Part shown: one piece after another, positions 1 through 12,900 of the stretch
How the letters are laid out: the number at the start of each line of letters is the position of its first letter
Position numbering within the stretch: the first letter of the stretch is position 1
Assembly: GCA_000469685.2 (NCBI GenBank)
Contig: LS997567.1
Coordinates: 5,163,374 to 5,227,373, forward strand
DNA length: 64,000 nucleotides
Direction of reading: 5' to 3'
Origin: Haemonchus contortus
Taxonomy: Eukaryota > Nematoda > Chromadorea > Rhabditida > Trichostrongylidae
The notes under the pieces: generated by a model
Databases searched by the model: none
Told to the model about the DNA's origin: nothing
What the model saw: only the letters and a program-made list of their open reading frames with translations
Program-made: the position numbers and the translations under genes

Positions 1-435
1 AAATACATATTACCTGAGGTGAATAGTTAGACTAGTTGTGAACCACAACAAGAACTAAATTTCCAGTAGAAGGATCTTTTGGGAATATCTTATTTCAGAC
101 CATAGTCCATCTTGTAATGTGCTGCTGAGCGATCGCCTTGCCAACATCCATAATGATATCCTTCAGGTCAAAGGAAAATTGGTCCGCGAAATCGTTAGAT
201 GCTTACGTTGAGCAGGAAGTTCATGGAGTATGTCACTCCATGTTATTAGACATCTGCCATATACGATGAAAAATGAAGTTAGTCTTTGGTTATATTTGTT
301 CTGGAAATGCAGGGAAAAGGGACAGATTGTAAAAAATTAAGCCAAAGATATCTAGCGTCAGAACATATGCAGTGAAGGAGTCAGTTATTGTTCTAACTGG
401 TCTTCCCGCTTGTACCTTTTGGTCATAGCTGCTTC

Positions 436-1030
436 CATGACCGACTCTCCATGCCCAAGTAACATTTTTTGTGGATCAACGTAGCCTCCGAGATTAGTAA
501 CAACTTTTATCCACGACTAACGTTTTGGCGGAGTCGGCTCCCTCGAAGTAGTAAAGTTGTTAAAGATATCCCAAGTTTTATTGATTTGGCAAATATGCAC
601 TCGTTGGTGCATCCACTACCCGAAAAAAGCTCTTTCGGGCTACCGTGTTTCCAGCGCTTTGACTACTAATTCGGCTGTTTGGCCTTCGAGCGCAGTACAA
701 ATCATAAATTTTTCGAGGGCGCATAGTGCTATAGAAACAAACTTAGTGCCATGACCAACTCTCCATTAATCTTGACATGGCCCAAGTAACATTTGTTGTG
801 GATTAACGTAGCCTCCGAGATTGGCAACAACTTATATTCAACAACAATGTTTCGGCGAGTCGCCTTCCTCAGTAAAGTTGTTAATGATACCCAAAGTTTT
901 ATCGATTCGGCAAATACCTCGCTGGTGCAATTTGATCCACTATCCGAAATAAGCTCCTTCGGGATACCTTGTTTCCAGCGCTTTGATTATTGACTCGGCT
1001 GTTTGGTCAACCAGCGCAATACAGATCATG
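436..1030. repeat. Tandem pair of 0.3-kb repeats
   Basis: Two diverged units (436-710 and 751-1030) share CATGACC-ACTCTCCAT, AACGTAGCCTCCGAGATT, GTTTCCAGCGCTTTGA and GGCTGTTTGG in the same order. A third, shorter relative lies at 2845-2965 (ATTAACTCAGTCTCCGAGG, CTGAGTCGCTTCCT). There is no convincing coding frame. Confidence 0.75.
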
Positions 1031-1035
1031 ACATT

Positions 1036-1650
1036 ATTAAAGGCCTATACTATAATAATATCGAACGTATTGTCTCCTCTGTCGAGAAACTAAGGGCCGG
1101 AGGCGGAGCCTCCGCATGCTTTCAACATACATAAAACATTGGAACGAAGCGACTGCGGGGTCTGCCGCGACATTCCCCGGCCGCGGAAAATTTTTGAGTA
1201 GTGCGAAGCAGTATGAGAAACAAACATAGGAAAATGGGAAATAAGCATACATCTGAAATGTTGACGTATAAAAGAGATGAATGGGACTGACTACGCAAAA
1301 TAATGCTCACTTGATATTGACTTTCTGACGAGTCACTCGCTAACTAGCCAATCGAAGCCCAGCTCCTGCCCCTAACCTGACGACTGAGTGTGAGTTAAGA
1401 CAGTACTGGTAACTACAGCGTTGTGAGAATAAACATAATGAGACATATGTTGATAGTGGGCTTTCATCGCCGAGCTACGAGTGATTGGCCAGAGAGCGAA
1501 CGATTTTTGCTTGGTGTGGTAAGAACGGTAATTTTGTGTTTACATCTTGAGGATTGGACATTTGAATGAGTACAAAGTGAATCTGTAGTAAAACAAACAA
1601 ACTTGTAAAACATGTAACAACTTATAAAACATCTCCAACTAAAAGCAGTA
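1036..1650. other. Intergenic, no gene seen
   Basis: A GCGGGGTCTGCCGCGACATT segment (1156-1175) is similar to the minisatellite unit at 2562-2786. Otherwise I see only short shadow frames. Confidence 0.5.
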
Positions 1651-1652
1651 AA

Positions 1653-2163
1653 TCAAAATCGACTCATCGTCACTCCGATCGATGGCGTTTCGCTGGTGGC
1701 CCACTTGTTGGTTTTGTGTTGCAGAGAATCGCATGATGCGGTCCTCCATGAGTTGCGACACTTCTTGAGACAAATACCATGTGCAGTTGCCAGACAGGAC
1801 GTGCATTTGTCTCCATCTCTCTCACGGAGAGAGCGAGACACAATATTGGGAAATACGGTGCAAGAAGAAGAACGGTGTTCTTCATTGTCGCAAAATATGC
1901 ATGGTAGTCGAGGAAAGTGGGCTATCAAAGAGTCGATTCTTGTTTCGATGGGATTCATTCTACTCTGAGTAGCTTACATTGTAGTAGTTAGCATGTTCAG
2001 AGTGAGTTGAATCGATGCGTGGAATGGGTCGGTCCAGTACAGGAGTGTTGCTATTTTCAGGCGCGCTGTCGGAAGGCACCAGCTGCGCAGATGTGCGAGG
2101 ATCGTCGGTCATGAAGTCTGAGGAGCACTGCAACACAAAAAGAGGAGGGCTGTTTCCCTTCAA
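1653..2163 (-). pseudogene. Retrotransposon Gag-like zinc-knuckle fragment
   Basis: The minus-strand frame 1958-1653 contains CIFCDNEEHRSSSC, an exact CX2CX4HX4C knuckle (residues 20-33). A second, imperfect one follows (CTSCLATAHGICLKKC, residues 52-67). This pairing is typical of Gag in nematode BEL/Pao elements. The frame ends 22 codons after a CDSLQHKTNK stretch. Upstream sequence to 2163 is open in a different frame. No reverse transcriptase or LTR was found nearby, so this is a fragment. Confidence 0.45.
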
Positions 2164-2561
2164 AAAGAGAGCATGGAAGAAGAGTAAAAAGAGGCTTCTT
2201 CAGTTGCGAACTCTATTGATCGTAATTCTAGGAACGGTTATTCGTATGCTATCCACACATTTGAGGAACTATTTAAACACAAATGTTGCGATTGTGATAA
2301 CGGTTTTTACGATCGCAACAATCGCAATAGGTCTAAAAAGGTAGATTTCGAATCCGATAAGCCCTGTAAGTGATGCTATTGCTAGTGTGCTCTTACAGTG
2401 TGTGAGAACGGTTTGCATAACAGGACGTAGGTACGGGATTGAGATTTCATTCCACAAGCTGTTGTTCGTGTTGGTGTTTTCGCCGATGTTGAAGGTTTCT
2501 TCGTCCGGTATTGAACTGTGGTATAGGAGGGTACCTGTTAGGGAAATTGTTTGGCGTTTTC

Positions 2562-2786
2562 CTGCCGTGAAGATGAAATAATGAGACGTAGCGGGGGCCG
2601 CCGTAAACATGAAACAATGAAACCTAGCGGGGTCTGCCGTGAAAATAAAACAACGAAACCTGGCGGAGTCTGCCGTGAAAATAAAATAAAGAAACGTAGC
2701 GGGGTCTGCCGTAAACATGAAACAATGAAACGTAGCGGGGTCTGCCGTGAACATGGAACAATTAAACCTAGCGGGGTCTGCCGTGA
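2562..2786. repeat. 36-bp minisatellite, about six units
   Basis: Units of exactly 36 bp with core AGCGGGGTCTGCCGT and spacer such as GAAACATGAAACAATGAAACC. The period is a multiple of three, so one strand stays open in repeats of F-T-A-D-P-A-type; I do not consider this coding. Confidence 0.88.
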
Positions 2787-3722
2787 CAGGCTCTGCAGCA
2801 ACTATCGTGACCTTCCACTGAGAATTCAAATTTTTCCTCTTATAGCGCGTCCACTAATCTTGGCCTAGACCAAGTTACATTTTTTGTGGATTAACTCAGT
2901 CTCCGAGGTTGGTAACAACTTTTACTCACAACCAACTTTCGGCTGAGTCGCTTCCTTGGAGCCTGTATGCAGTGGTCTGGTGCGGAATTCCCCGCACCGC
3001 TGACCTCGTTCTTCTGCATAACACAAGTAAGAATATATCTTTTATCAGTAACTGCGAACAATAAAGAGATCAGTCCTGTCGTTGTGTATATAGAGATGAG
3101 CTATGGAGCCGAGCAGTTGAGGCATTATGGCTTGAAAGTCGTGGGGACCAGAGGTGACGAATGGGAGGTGCAGTAGCAGTGTACAGCGAGCTCGATTGTG
3201 GGACGGAGACGCCGTCGACTGTGCTCCTCGAGAAGTCGGCGGCGTGCATTAAATACGTGTGATGAGATGAGTCATGATACAGTGAGAAGAATTTCCCTCT
3301 CTCACACTTCACAGACTCTTACAATACATGTGAAGCTGTTTTGTCGGCACTCCACCCGTAGCGGGGTGCTGTGGTTCTGCAGCAACTATCGCAACCTTCC
3401 ACTGGGAATTCAAATTTTTCCTTTTATGGCTGGAGCTCTTTTGTCGGCATCCCATCAAGAGATGGGGAGCTATGTGAAGTTACCAGCGTGCAAAATGGGA
3501 TTGAAATAGTCTCGCACTGATGATAGATACGCATAGTACTCTTGTTGTGAGAGCCAAAAACCACTTTCTTCAGTCATTAGTGGTTCACATCAGTCATCTC
3601 CAGCAGAAAAAAGAAGAGGGTACGTAAGAGGTACGCATATCATGCCAATATCACGTACATTATGGAGTTGTTCTCCAGAGACGTTCCGAATATGAACTGC
3701 TAAACTTCTCGTAGGCGGCACG
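2787..3722. other. Intergenic repeats
   Basis: TCTGCAGCAACTATCG-AACCTTCCA and the following GAATTCAAATTTTTCC occur twice (2791-2843 and 3373-3430). The third copy of the 0.3-kb repeat lies at 2845-2965. No gene seen. Confidence 0.5.
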
Positions 3723-4010
3723 TCATCGTTCTCCACCACATTTATAACTGCGTTCATTGGGCGTCTGCAGGTCGTACTGGCGGCCCCTTAGTCCACTCTC
3801 AATGCTCCTCTCAAATATAATCCGGATATTAAGAAGAGTACGATCTCCTCTTGTTGCGACTGCCGTTTCGTCCTGTTCAATTTCACTGATCATCTTGAGA
3901 AAAGACTGTGCATAGACATTGACTTCCGACAGCAACTTGCTTGGAGAACGCATCAAATCTGGGTCACAATCCACATCATTTGGGTCTCCAAGACGTTGGC
4001 CGGCGACCAT
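3723..4010 (-). other. Unassigned 95-codon open frame
   Basis: The minus frame reads with an acidic/hydrophobic mix (LLSEVNVYAQSFLKMISEIE, then RTLLNIRIIFERSIESGLRG). The composition looks protein-like and it is on the same strand as the Gag-like fragment, so it may be another part of a decayed retroelement. No domain recognised. Confidence 0.25.
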
Positions 4011-4356
4011 TTCTCTGTCCAGAATATAGATCTGTCCATAGTGACGTTGCTCTCCTTCTCTCGGATAGAGTGGCAGTACCCGGTGAAGTTATAGGTTTGT
4101 GAGGCCCACAACTGATCGTGGTGCGGACTTTGGCATACTTCTGTGAATATACAAACCTATATACATCTTTATTATAAATACATTGAAACACAACAATGAG
4201 TGATAAAGCGGAAAAGGCCAAGCGACATCCTCCTAAAAAAAGCCACTTATATATCGCAGGTTTTAAACCAGCATGAGGCAATCTTGACACGAGTTGACCT
4301 CCGTCCTGAAAGCGATATACCTGCAAAAAATTCACCTCTGTGAGCTTCTTCAACAA

Positions 4357-7140
4357 TACAAGCGGATGATGCTAGTTACTGATGACGTGTACAACTAATT
4401 GGAACTTGCTAAGTAGCTAGGCGAAGCTCAATATTTAAACAGTTGGCGGATAGATACAGATACGAACAACACAACAGGCGAGTTTACTGCAACCCTGCTA
4501 GAAATGCCTCGCGGCAAAAACCGTAAACTTCATATGGACTTTCAAATCAGCGCGCGATCGGATGCGGCGAACGTTGCGCGCCCAACGGATGAAAGAAACC
4601 ACGCCCGCGCGTGCTTATAGCGTATGGGTACGAAAGGCAAAAGGTCCGTGTGCAGCTCCCGAGAACGTTCCCTCACGAATTTCAAACATTCATTCAAAAC
4701 CTAATTTAGAGCTCGTTTTCTCTTTTCGTTGAAATGACGTTTCGCAAATAGTTCAACATTCTTACACTACTACAGATGAGAAAAAATTCATGATGTTCCG
4801 ATGGTTACCCATATCTAACAGGGCATTTACTACGTTACTCGGCACTGAATAACAGCTGGATAATCATACACTCACTAATTTTCTAGAACATATATACAAC
4901 TACAAAAAACAACTAGAAACCAAACAACAAATACATAATATCCAGCGACGGTTGGACAAAGGCATACATAGGTTGACAACATTGTTAGTGGGAGCTACAA
5001 CAGACAAAAGAGATCTGAATATCATTCCATACAAAAAAAAACAAAAATAGCAGAAGATGAAGCATCGAGTGGTAATCACTATAACAAAATGTGGTTACTA
5101 AAAAACTTAATTGTTCAACAATATTATTGAAAGCAAAAAACCTGAAGAAAAGGAAAATAAAAAAGGCTGAAGAAGCCTGAATATGTAGGAATAGCAGAAT
5201 AGATTGGTAGCAGAATAGAATATGTCAAGGTGTCGAAAAGCGCTGTGCCTTGCCTTGCTGACCGTAACGCGCTCTAACTGAAAACCGCGACGCAACCGCC
5301 GTTGTGATGTGGGGATAGCTCTCGAGCGCTTATGCTGCAGTTTTAGTGCGGAGAATTAAGGAGAACTCAGGTAATTGGCCTAATTTTTGTTAAAATCATT
5401 GGCAGGTTGGGGAACGGACAAGTTAGCCAGTCACAAAAATGAACATATCCTCCCCGTCCAAGTTTAAGCGACAATGCGCCCAAAATGAAGGGTACCAGCT
5501 TTGCTATGATATTGAAGTTTTTAAACTGATTTCAGGTGAGGACGAGTATTAGGGCAGGTGAGCTGACAACTATCAATAGGCGAAGTTAGGATAGGGAAAA
5601 AATTTAACGTTCTGTGTGCCTGTGATCATTTCTATTCAAAGGAGTAAGCGGTAGTGTGCTATACAGCATACTATTCTTGATTAAAGGGACCACCGCGGTG
5701 CCCCTATCCTCCCAAGGCTTGGGCCAATTATTATATTCCCCTATGTCTATGTTTTTCCTGGAGAGCTATCACTAGCAGGACAAAAACAATGAGTTCGTGA
5801 ATGACGATGTTTTTTGACACTTAAGGAGCTGTTACGTACTGAACACACCAAATTCAATTCAATGTTGAGGGGCTTATTGTTTCAATAGCCGTTTCATCAC
5901 ATTTGCTATTGTTTACTTCAAACGATTGTCAATTTTGCATTTATATGTATATGAATATGCTAGGGTATGTATGTGTATTCATGTTACGGTAGTGCAATAA
6001 ATGTATCAAAACTTATTTCGTACTTGTCGTGTTGCAAGATTCATAGGCAGAGCCGTCAAAACCGATGCCTTACATTTTGTCAAATTGTGGCGGCAGAGGA
6101 CGAGGGCGTACGAATAAGCCTTCGAAGACGCTAGCGCGGCCTCGACGCTCGGCGCTCAACGCTTAACGCACAGCGCTATGCACTGACAATGAGAGCGCCA
6201 AGTCCTAGTAATATTTCGTAAGCGGTGAGGTAAGAAAGTGCTACGAAAATGCCGCTAGACTAAGGCACCAACCTGATACATTTGTAGGTGTGCCGTTGGA
6301 TTGCCTACTTGTGATTCTGATGTTCTCAATTTTAATGACCATATTCGTAAGTTAGAGCACATCATTTAAAAACACAACCCAACATTTGAAAAACGTATCC
6401 AAATTCGAAAATACTATTTTAGAAGTGAAGTGTCATTGGAGTTACAAGGAGGAATGGCACGAGGGCGTGACTTGTGTGTGTTGTCCGAAGTCTGCTGCTG
6501 CTTCTTCCTTGACCAGCAGATGTTTTTGTTCCGCTTCAGATTTCATCTATTTTAGAGAGTCTGCAAAATAAATGTCGTTCTTCGAACAAAAGCCGTTTCA
6601 CAAGGAAGTCTAGCAATTGCTGCAAGATGATGAAGCATCAGTTCTCGAAAAGATTTCTCGAACATATTGCGGTTTCGGTTTTTATTAAAGTGCAACATGA
6701 CCGGTCCGTATGAAAGCGAAACTAGACGGTGGGTGAAAGGGAACGACGTTCACGCTTTCCGGGAACGGGTGATCGCCGTTGACCCATCATTTCCCCCCTT
6801 TACGTATCTAGGCTGTGATTCCATATCTGTGAACCTTTGCTTTCACTTATTCTAATCATTCATCAACCTGCACTGACAATTGTCTTGATGATTAACTGCG
6901 CAATTCTTCACGTTTCTAACGCTGAATTACTGTGAAAACAAGTAATTCTGTAAACGCTGAATCTGAGTGGAAATGTTCTATTTTGGGAAGAATGGTGCTA
7001 AACAGTTCTCAACGTCGTATGTAAAGCGTTTAATGAACAAAGTTGCCAATGTTCTGACCCGCGACAGTGCCTTTCACAGATTACCAGCTATCCTTTTCAC
7101 GGGAAAAAATGTTTATCTATTTTTTTATTTCTGTTTAGCT
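4357..7140. other. Intergenic, no gene seen
   Basis: AT-rich with a CpG-rich patch at 6105-6185 (short GCGCTC/AACGC repeats). No splice-consistent coding block was found. Confidence 0.5.
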
Positions 7141-7432
7141 AGGAGGTGGTGTAGTGGAAAGAGGCGCACTTAGCACGCGCATGCGCACGGGTCCGGACCC
7201 TGGATCGATATCCGCCTAGGCCAACCAAACCTTTCAACCCTCTGGGGTTGGTTAATTGGTACCAGGGTCGTCTGGGAGGCTAAAATACTAGCTTGGACAT
7301 CGGCTGGCCATCGCAAGTCCCACATACGCATTCATTACGCCACTACGATTCTGAATGGAAGTCGAATGCGTGGGTGCATCTCTCAGATGAGATCGATCAA
7401 CGCTCTAAAGCTTTGTCCTTTATCCTTTATTG
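7141..7432 (+). mobile_element. tRNA-derived SINE, copy 1
   Basis: The 5' part has an A-box-like GGTGGTGTAGTGG and a degraded B box (GGGTCCGGACCCTGGATCG). The body shares GATATCCGCCTAGGCCAACC, CATCGGCTGGCCATCGCA and TTCTGAATGGAAGTCGAATG with the other copies. It ends TTGTCCTTTATCCTTTA. Confidence 0.8.
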
Positions 7433-7959
7433 TATTTAGCTATAATACTACTCACCGCCATACCGTAATATTTCTGCTCCAAGTGGGGTTTTGATGGTGG
7501 GGTCTTCAATGTGCCTCCTTACTTCGAAAATTTAGAATAGTGAGCAACGAGCAGTACGAGAACTCCCAACAACTCAACCTACTACTTCTGTAACCATCGA
7601 CCAGCTTTCACGTAGTTCATTAGTTTGAGATGTACCCGGTCGTTCTCTCCTTACCCAATCGCTTTACTTAGAGAAGGGCTCATTTTTGGTATATTATGTC
7701 ACTCTACTTGACGGTCGACATTATGTAGAAAAGTCGAATCGAAATTCTTTTTACTTTACTCAAGGTTACTTTTTCTTTTGAACTGGGTCAAGAAGACCCT
7801 GATTAGTTACGTCGCTTCAAAACATGCTGAAACTGAACCATTTACTACGTTCCTTTGGCGGTACCGATCTTTCTGGTACCTATTTCTTCTAAGTAGAAAA
7901 AATTGCTCGAAATCGATCTTGACCGAAAGTGGCTTTTTTGAATCCACACTTCATCTTAG

Positions 7960-8275
7960 AAATGGTCTCTGATATTTCTACTTCTTGTAAACCTGTGACC
8001 CGCAAGGACAGCCTAAGAGACGCTGTCAGGTCAAAAAACGACCAACATATGGTGCAATAAGGGTCCCAGAACCGGCTCGTACGCGCCCAAGCCGACGAGT
8101 TCTTAAACGTTGGAAAAGCTGTACAGATTGCACCATTCGTACCGGGACCCATGCCTTGCACGCAGGCGCTTACTGCAGCCAGCTGTATGCAATGGCACGC
8201 GCATTTGAATAGCTCGTCCACAAGTCTCTTCCATGCAACTTCTGCCGTCACATTCTCGTCTGACCCCTGAACTTA
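7960..8275. repeat. Dispersed repeat related to 16837-17290
   Basis: Long patches match the element at 16837-17290 in the same order (AAACCTGTG..., TTGCACCATTCGTACCGGGA, CAGCTGTATGCAATGGCACG, AGCTCGTCCAC). No clear ends remain. Confidence 0.5.
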
Positions 8276-9903
8276 CTTTTTTAAAGACGATCTTCCTTGA
8301 CTGCGTCGTTTTCGCGTTTTCTTAGCCAGTTTTGTACCACTATAGATTATTGCCTCCATCGCTCTTCTAAAACTAATAGATACCCTAAAAATACCGTAAA
8401 CTGTGCCTGTAATTGAGAAATGAACAAAACGATTGGGCTTCTGGGACGAGACATAAAATGCACACGAATTTAGGACAACTATACTATACCATATTACTGT
8501 CAAAACCCACATTACGGTATATTCCCCACTGACAATTAGGAGGGTCGAATCTCGTGTTTTTGGCTATGTCGAAGGCGACCATGTCAACGAGAAAACCAAA
8601 CGATCTTGTGGCCCTGCTACTAAACCAAATCAGCTTGCTTATTTACAACATGTATAAATAGCTTCCACCTGTCTAATTCATTTTTATTCGCATTCAGACC
8701 CTTCCGAGTAAAAGTCAAAAGAGATCTCTAACTGGTTAACTTCCTTTCATCTAAGCCGCCTCTTCTGAGGTGAGTTTTGAATTTCAAAAATTGACATCAA
8801 ATCGAGATATTTTTTGAGTGTTTTCACTGATTTCGAGAATGAAAGCTAATAGTTCGAGGAGCGAACAGTTCTATCCGATTACTTTCAAGTCATAGCACGA
8901 CAAACGGCCGTTTAATTGACCTCAATGAATGTGACGATTGTCGTACACAATAAAACAAACACGGGATTTCACCCTTCGTAACGTTCACCTTCATAATCCT
9001 ACTTAAATTATGCTTTCTGTTACAGCTATGCAGTAGAGGATCGCTAGTTATTGTTAGCTATCGACTGATATCATAGCGCTGATATGTGTTCTGTCAGTAT
9101 TCGTTGATAGCCGAACTTTGACTTCTCAATCCATTACTTTCCCTCTTTACCAGTTCATGTAGTTGCTGTAAGCGCGTAGTATCGATTGCTTATTCAAGCA
9201 CGATACAAATCGATATTCATCGGTTTTGACTGATTGAAATAATTGATTAAGTGCACATCCGTCATAATCTATGTTATATAAGCGCTGTCAGTAACCTCGT
9301 TATTAATGCGCCCCTCTGGGTGTTACTACCTCAGTTGACCATGGGTTTGACCATGGGTAACTGCCCTTCATAAACGTAGTTTTGCGGGCCTGCAGACAGA
9401 CGGACAGACCGGCTTTGTGGAGAAAAACCTGCACACGACCGATCTTTGGCAAGTCGCCCCCTTAATCGCACTTTGAGGTTGATTCGAGTTGGTGAATCGG
9501 CAAAAGTAGGCCGTTTTCTCTTTCAAAGTGGGTTAGTTAGACGGTCAGCGACTGGCGACGGAAATGACTTGTTGCGCCCGCCATCCATCTTCTTGGTTAA
9601 ACAACGTCTCTGAGGCTATACGCTCATTTATGACCATATAACCAATTACTTCACGTCTTTTTTTAAGTAATTACGTCAAATAGCACAGGAGGATTGACGG
9701 AGAAGGTAACTGCTAAGTATTCACTTCATATGGGATCGGTAGGAGAAATATTCTAAATTTCTACCAAGGCGACCCCGTCAACTTTGTTCATTATCAGCCT
9801 TAAAACGAGCTTATGACCTTATTTCCTATCCAGTTATACCATTGAGAGAACATGAAAGCTTTTCAATACACTGAAATCGTTCAGGAGTCGCCAATAATCG
9901 GAT
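8276..9903. other. Upstream region of the Hog gene
   Basis: No coding block seen. A TTCAG at 9880-9884, about 20 bases before the ATG, could serve as a 5' splice acceptor but has a poor pyrimidine tract. No promoter motif can be supported. Confidence 0.4.
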
Positions 9904-12900
9904 ATGCCAATCAGTTGGCTCCGAAACTCCTTGTATATCTTACTGGTAATACATACTGTTCATTTGGATTCTACGATTGAAAACTGTACACTCAACAACT
10001 CATGCCACGACCGAGGGAATCTCACTGATCACGGGCAATCTCGACTACGGCTGAGACGTGGTTTCTTTTACAACCGTTACAAGATTGCTACTAGGCTTTT
10101 GAAAAATATTATTCCAAGAATATGGATGAATTCATACGCGGAGTTTTCAGCCCCACCGGCTCAGTGCACACCTTCGCTCAAAGATATCTCTTACACGTTG
10201 AAAGATGAAGCTTGCTGTGATGCAAGCATTCCATTCCTTGTCGACAATCAACTGAGCACCAGCGATGGAATGGGTGCAATTAGTCGAGTACCGTAAAATT
10301 CGTAAAAAATTGGCATTTAAGAACAATGATTGTGTATTGATGCACAGCCAGTTTGGGGCGGAGTTGGCGAGCTCAATGAGCACTCCCTATTGGCGGACCA
10401 ATGGGAGGAGCGCTTTGACCTCATCAACTCCGCCATTGCTTCGCGTTAAGCCCCATTGAGACTAGTGACCGGAAAAGCCTAATAATTTTGCTCATTTCAG
10501 GCTGTTCAAAAACGCGTTCAATCGCGATTTAATCGTTCCTTTGAAGTCATTATATCTGAAGCGGATTTTGTTATCAATACATATTACTCTGGTAGTCGAC
10601 AATGTAAATTCGAAACTGATCGCTACTATGTAGCTCTTTATGAAACCCCAACACAGGTTTGTATTTTGGTAGTTGAGTTGTTTACATTCGTCTATATCGT
10701 CATCTTTATGATCAATTTCCGATCGACAAAGTTCCTGGACATTCAACTCGCTTTCGTTGAAGGCTAGCCACACGGAATTCCCGTGATAAATGTCGTTTTA
10801 TCATTTTCAGTACGATCTCAACAATGTCGCTAGAGAAAACGAGCTGGCTAGTGTGGATAGCAGAGATCCTCTGGGATGGAAGCAAGCTCCTCTGGCAGTC
10901 CCAGAAGACTTTCAAGGTGTGTTCGGGATTTCATAATTATTTGAACGAAAAAATTCATGATGGCCCGAAGAATAGCCAAGTCAATGCTCTAATTCATCTG
11001 AAGGATTTGGTACCACTATGATAAAAACTGGAAGTACAAGCCAGACACAGCCATCCTATTCTTTTCTGATTTTTTTTTCAATTACGCCTTTTTTGTTTTC
11101 TTCTTCCCATCATTTCGTGTACCTCAAACTCTTCAGAACCATGCTTGCCCTCACTTTTTGATGAAACATGTTTATATTGGATATTTCTCGATTTTCCACA
11201 TCGTTTCGATCTGTGGAAGTGTTTGGATTGTTTTTGAAACGTTTAATGGGGCCTAGCTTAATGTTCTCGAACTTTTCTGAGTTTTCTCCAGTATAACCCC
11301 AACTTTACTAGTTTAGCGCCGCATTTCGACATACTTAACACAACTTTTGGCATGCTTTCATTCACTTTGAAAGGCTCCCTTTTCTGTCTAGTTAGGTAGC
11401 GAAATTCGTCGCACACAACAAGGGCTGTGTGTCCTGGCTCGAACATTTGGTTACGGTGCGGTGTCCATATCCAAAAGAACCGTCATGGATTCCTATAAGT
11501 GACACGTTCTGCTCGACCGTCTGGTGTCTCTTCAGTTCTACTGGTATGATTGCGAAATCCGTCAAGTTCCCTCGCTGTCGCCTCTCTTCTTTGGCTCCAT
11601 TTGAATCTTTCAAAAAAAACACCTGTTTCCTGCTTCTATTGTTTCTCGTCTCATTTGATTACATGCTAGAAACTCACAATGAAAAAAGCAGAAGCACTTG
11701 GGCTTAGGTTGGGCGATCGTTCAAAAGCGATTTTAGCAACAAACTAGAAGTCGGAACTTCTCAGATGAAATAGGTTAAGTTGGAAGTTGAGGGGAAGGCG
11801 GGATGGGGGGGGGGGGGGAGGGGTGAGCAACCGCCATCTCTTGCAGAAAACGATAGAGCACAGAGAAGGAAGGATACTATGTATAGGAACCCTCAAGGGT
11901 GCCTAAGAACGTTATTAGCCAGGTTATGCAATTTTTTGCCGAAGGCTAGGAGGAAAGGAGCACAGGGGTGAGAGAGTCAATGAATGTTCAATCCTCTCTT
12001 TTCTCAGTTTTCGCTAAAGGTCTTCATGTCACCGGAAGACGGGCAATAGGAACGGTTGTGTGTAGTCGATCCGTCGCACGCGGCTGTCGCGGACCATTTG
12101 CCTCGTTGTAACAGTCCTAGCGTTTTTCATACAGCTCAATCGCTACGCGATTATCACTTATGGTATGATTTTACTATAAGTTCTTTTGTTCCTGGACTCC
12201 TTACTTGCTGCTGGATTATGCTACATTCCCTCGCGCGCGGCGTCACTCTCGCCGCGACGCGGCAATTTCGTTCCTACTGCACCACCCCGTCGAAATATGA
12301 GTTGATTAGAAAGAGCGAATTTCCTAGATAATCCTAACAAAAATATGATCTGTCTTTAAGATTAACACGAGTTTTTCAGATATTGGAATTATCGATTCGG
12401 AAGCAGGATCTCCTGCGAGTAAAAAGGTTCTTCCTGGAGATGATTTCAATCTTAAAACACCCATAGTTTCCGTTGCTGGAAGTACCGATGGGAAAACGGG
12501 CACATTCCGAAGACAGGCAACCGAAGACTCTGCTGCCACATGTGCAGGGAGGGGACCAAACGGTTCGTTGTATTTCACAACTACATCGCACAGCAGTAAC
12601 CGACTGTTTTCCCAAAAAATCCGTTGAAAAGAAACCTTTTGTTACCCCGCAAATGGTATGTTCATCATGTTTCCTTCGTTTTTTTTCAAGTCTAATCCCG
12701 TACAGACTGCAAGACGTAAGTTACCTGTCTTATCAGGTATTGTTTACCATTATTGTGTGTTGTTATAGCGGTAACGTCCGCGCTTATTATTCTACTGTGT
12801 AACTCTACTCCGTTATTACCAGAGTCTTAATTAACCACTGAACCACCCCGCACAGGAAATTCCTGACCGGATACGTATAGTTTGTAAGTGTACTTCTACT

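Noticed and set aside
2269..2829. 186-codon minus-strand frame with F-T-A-D-P repeats
   Set aside because: Over half of it is the 36-bp minisatellite; the flanks have no recognisable protein content.
3976..4356. 126-codon minus-strand frame
   Set aside because: It contains a hydrophobic stretch but no family signature, and it overlaps the better-looking frame at 3723-4010.
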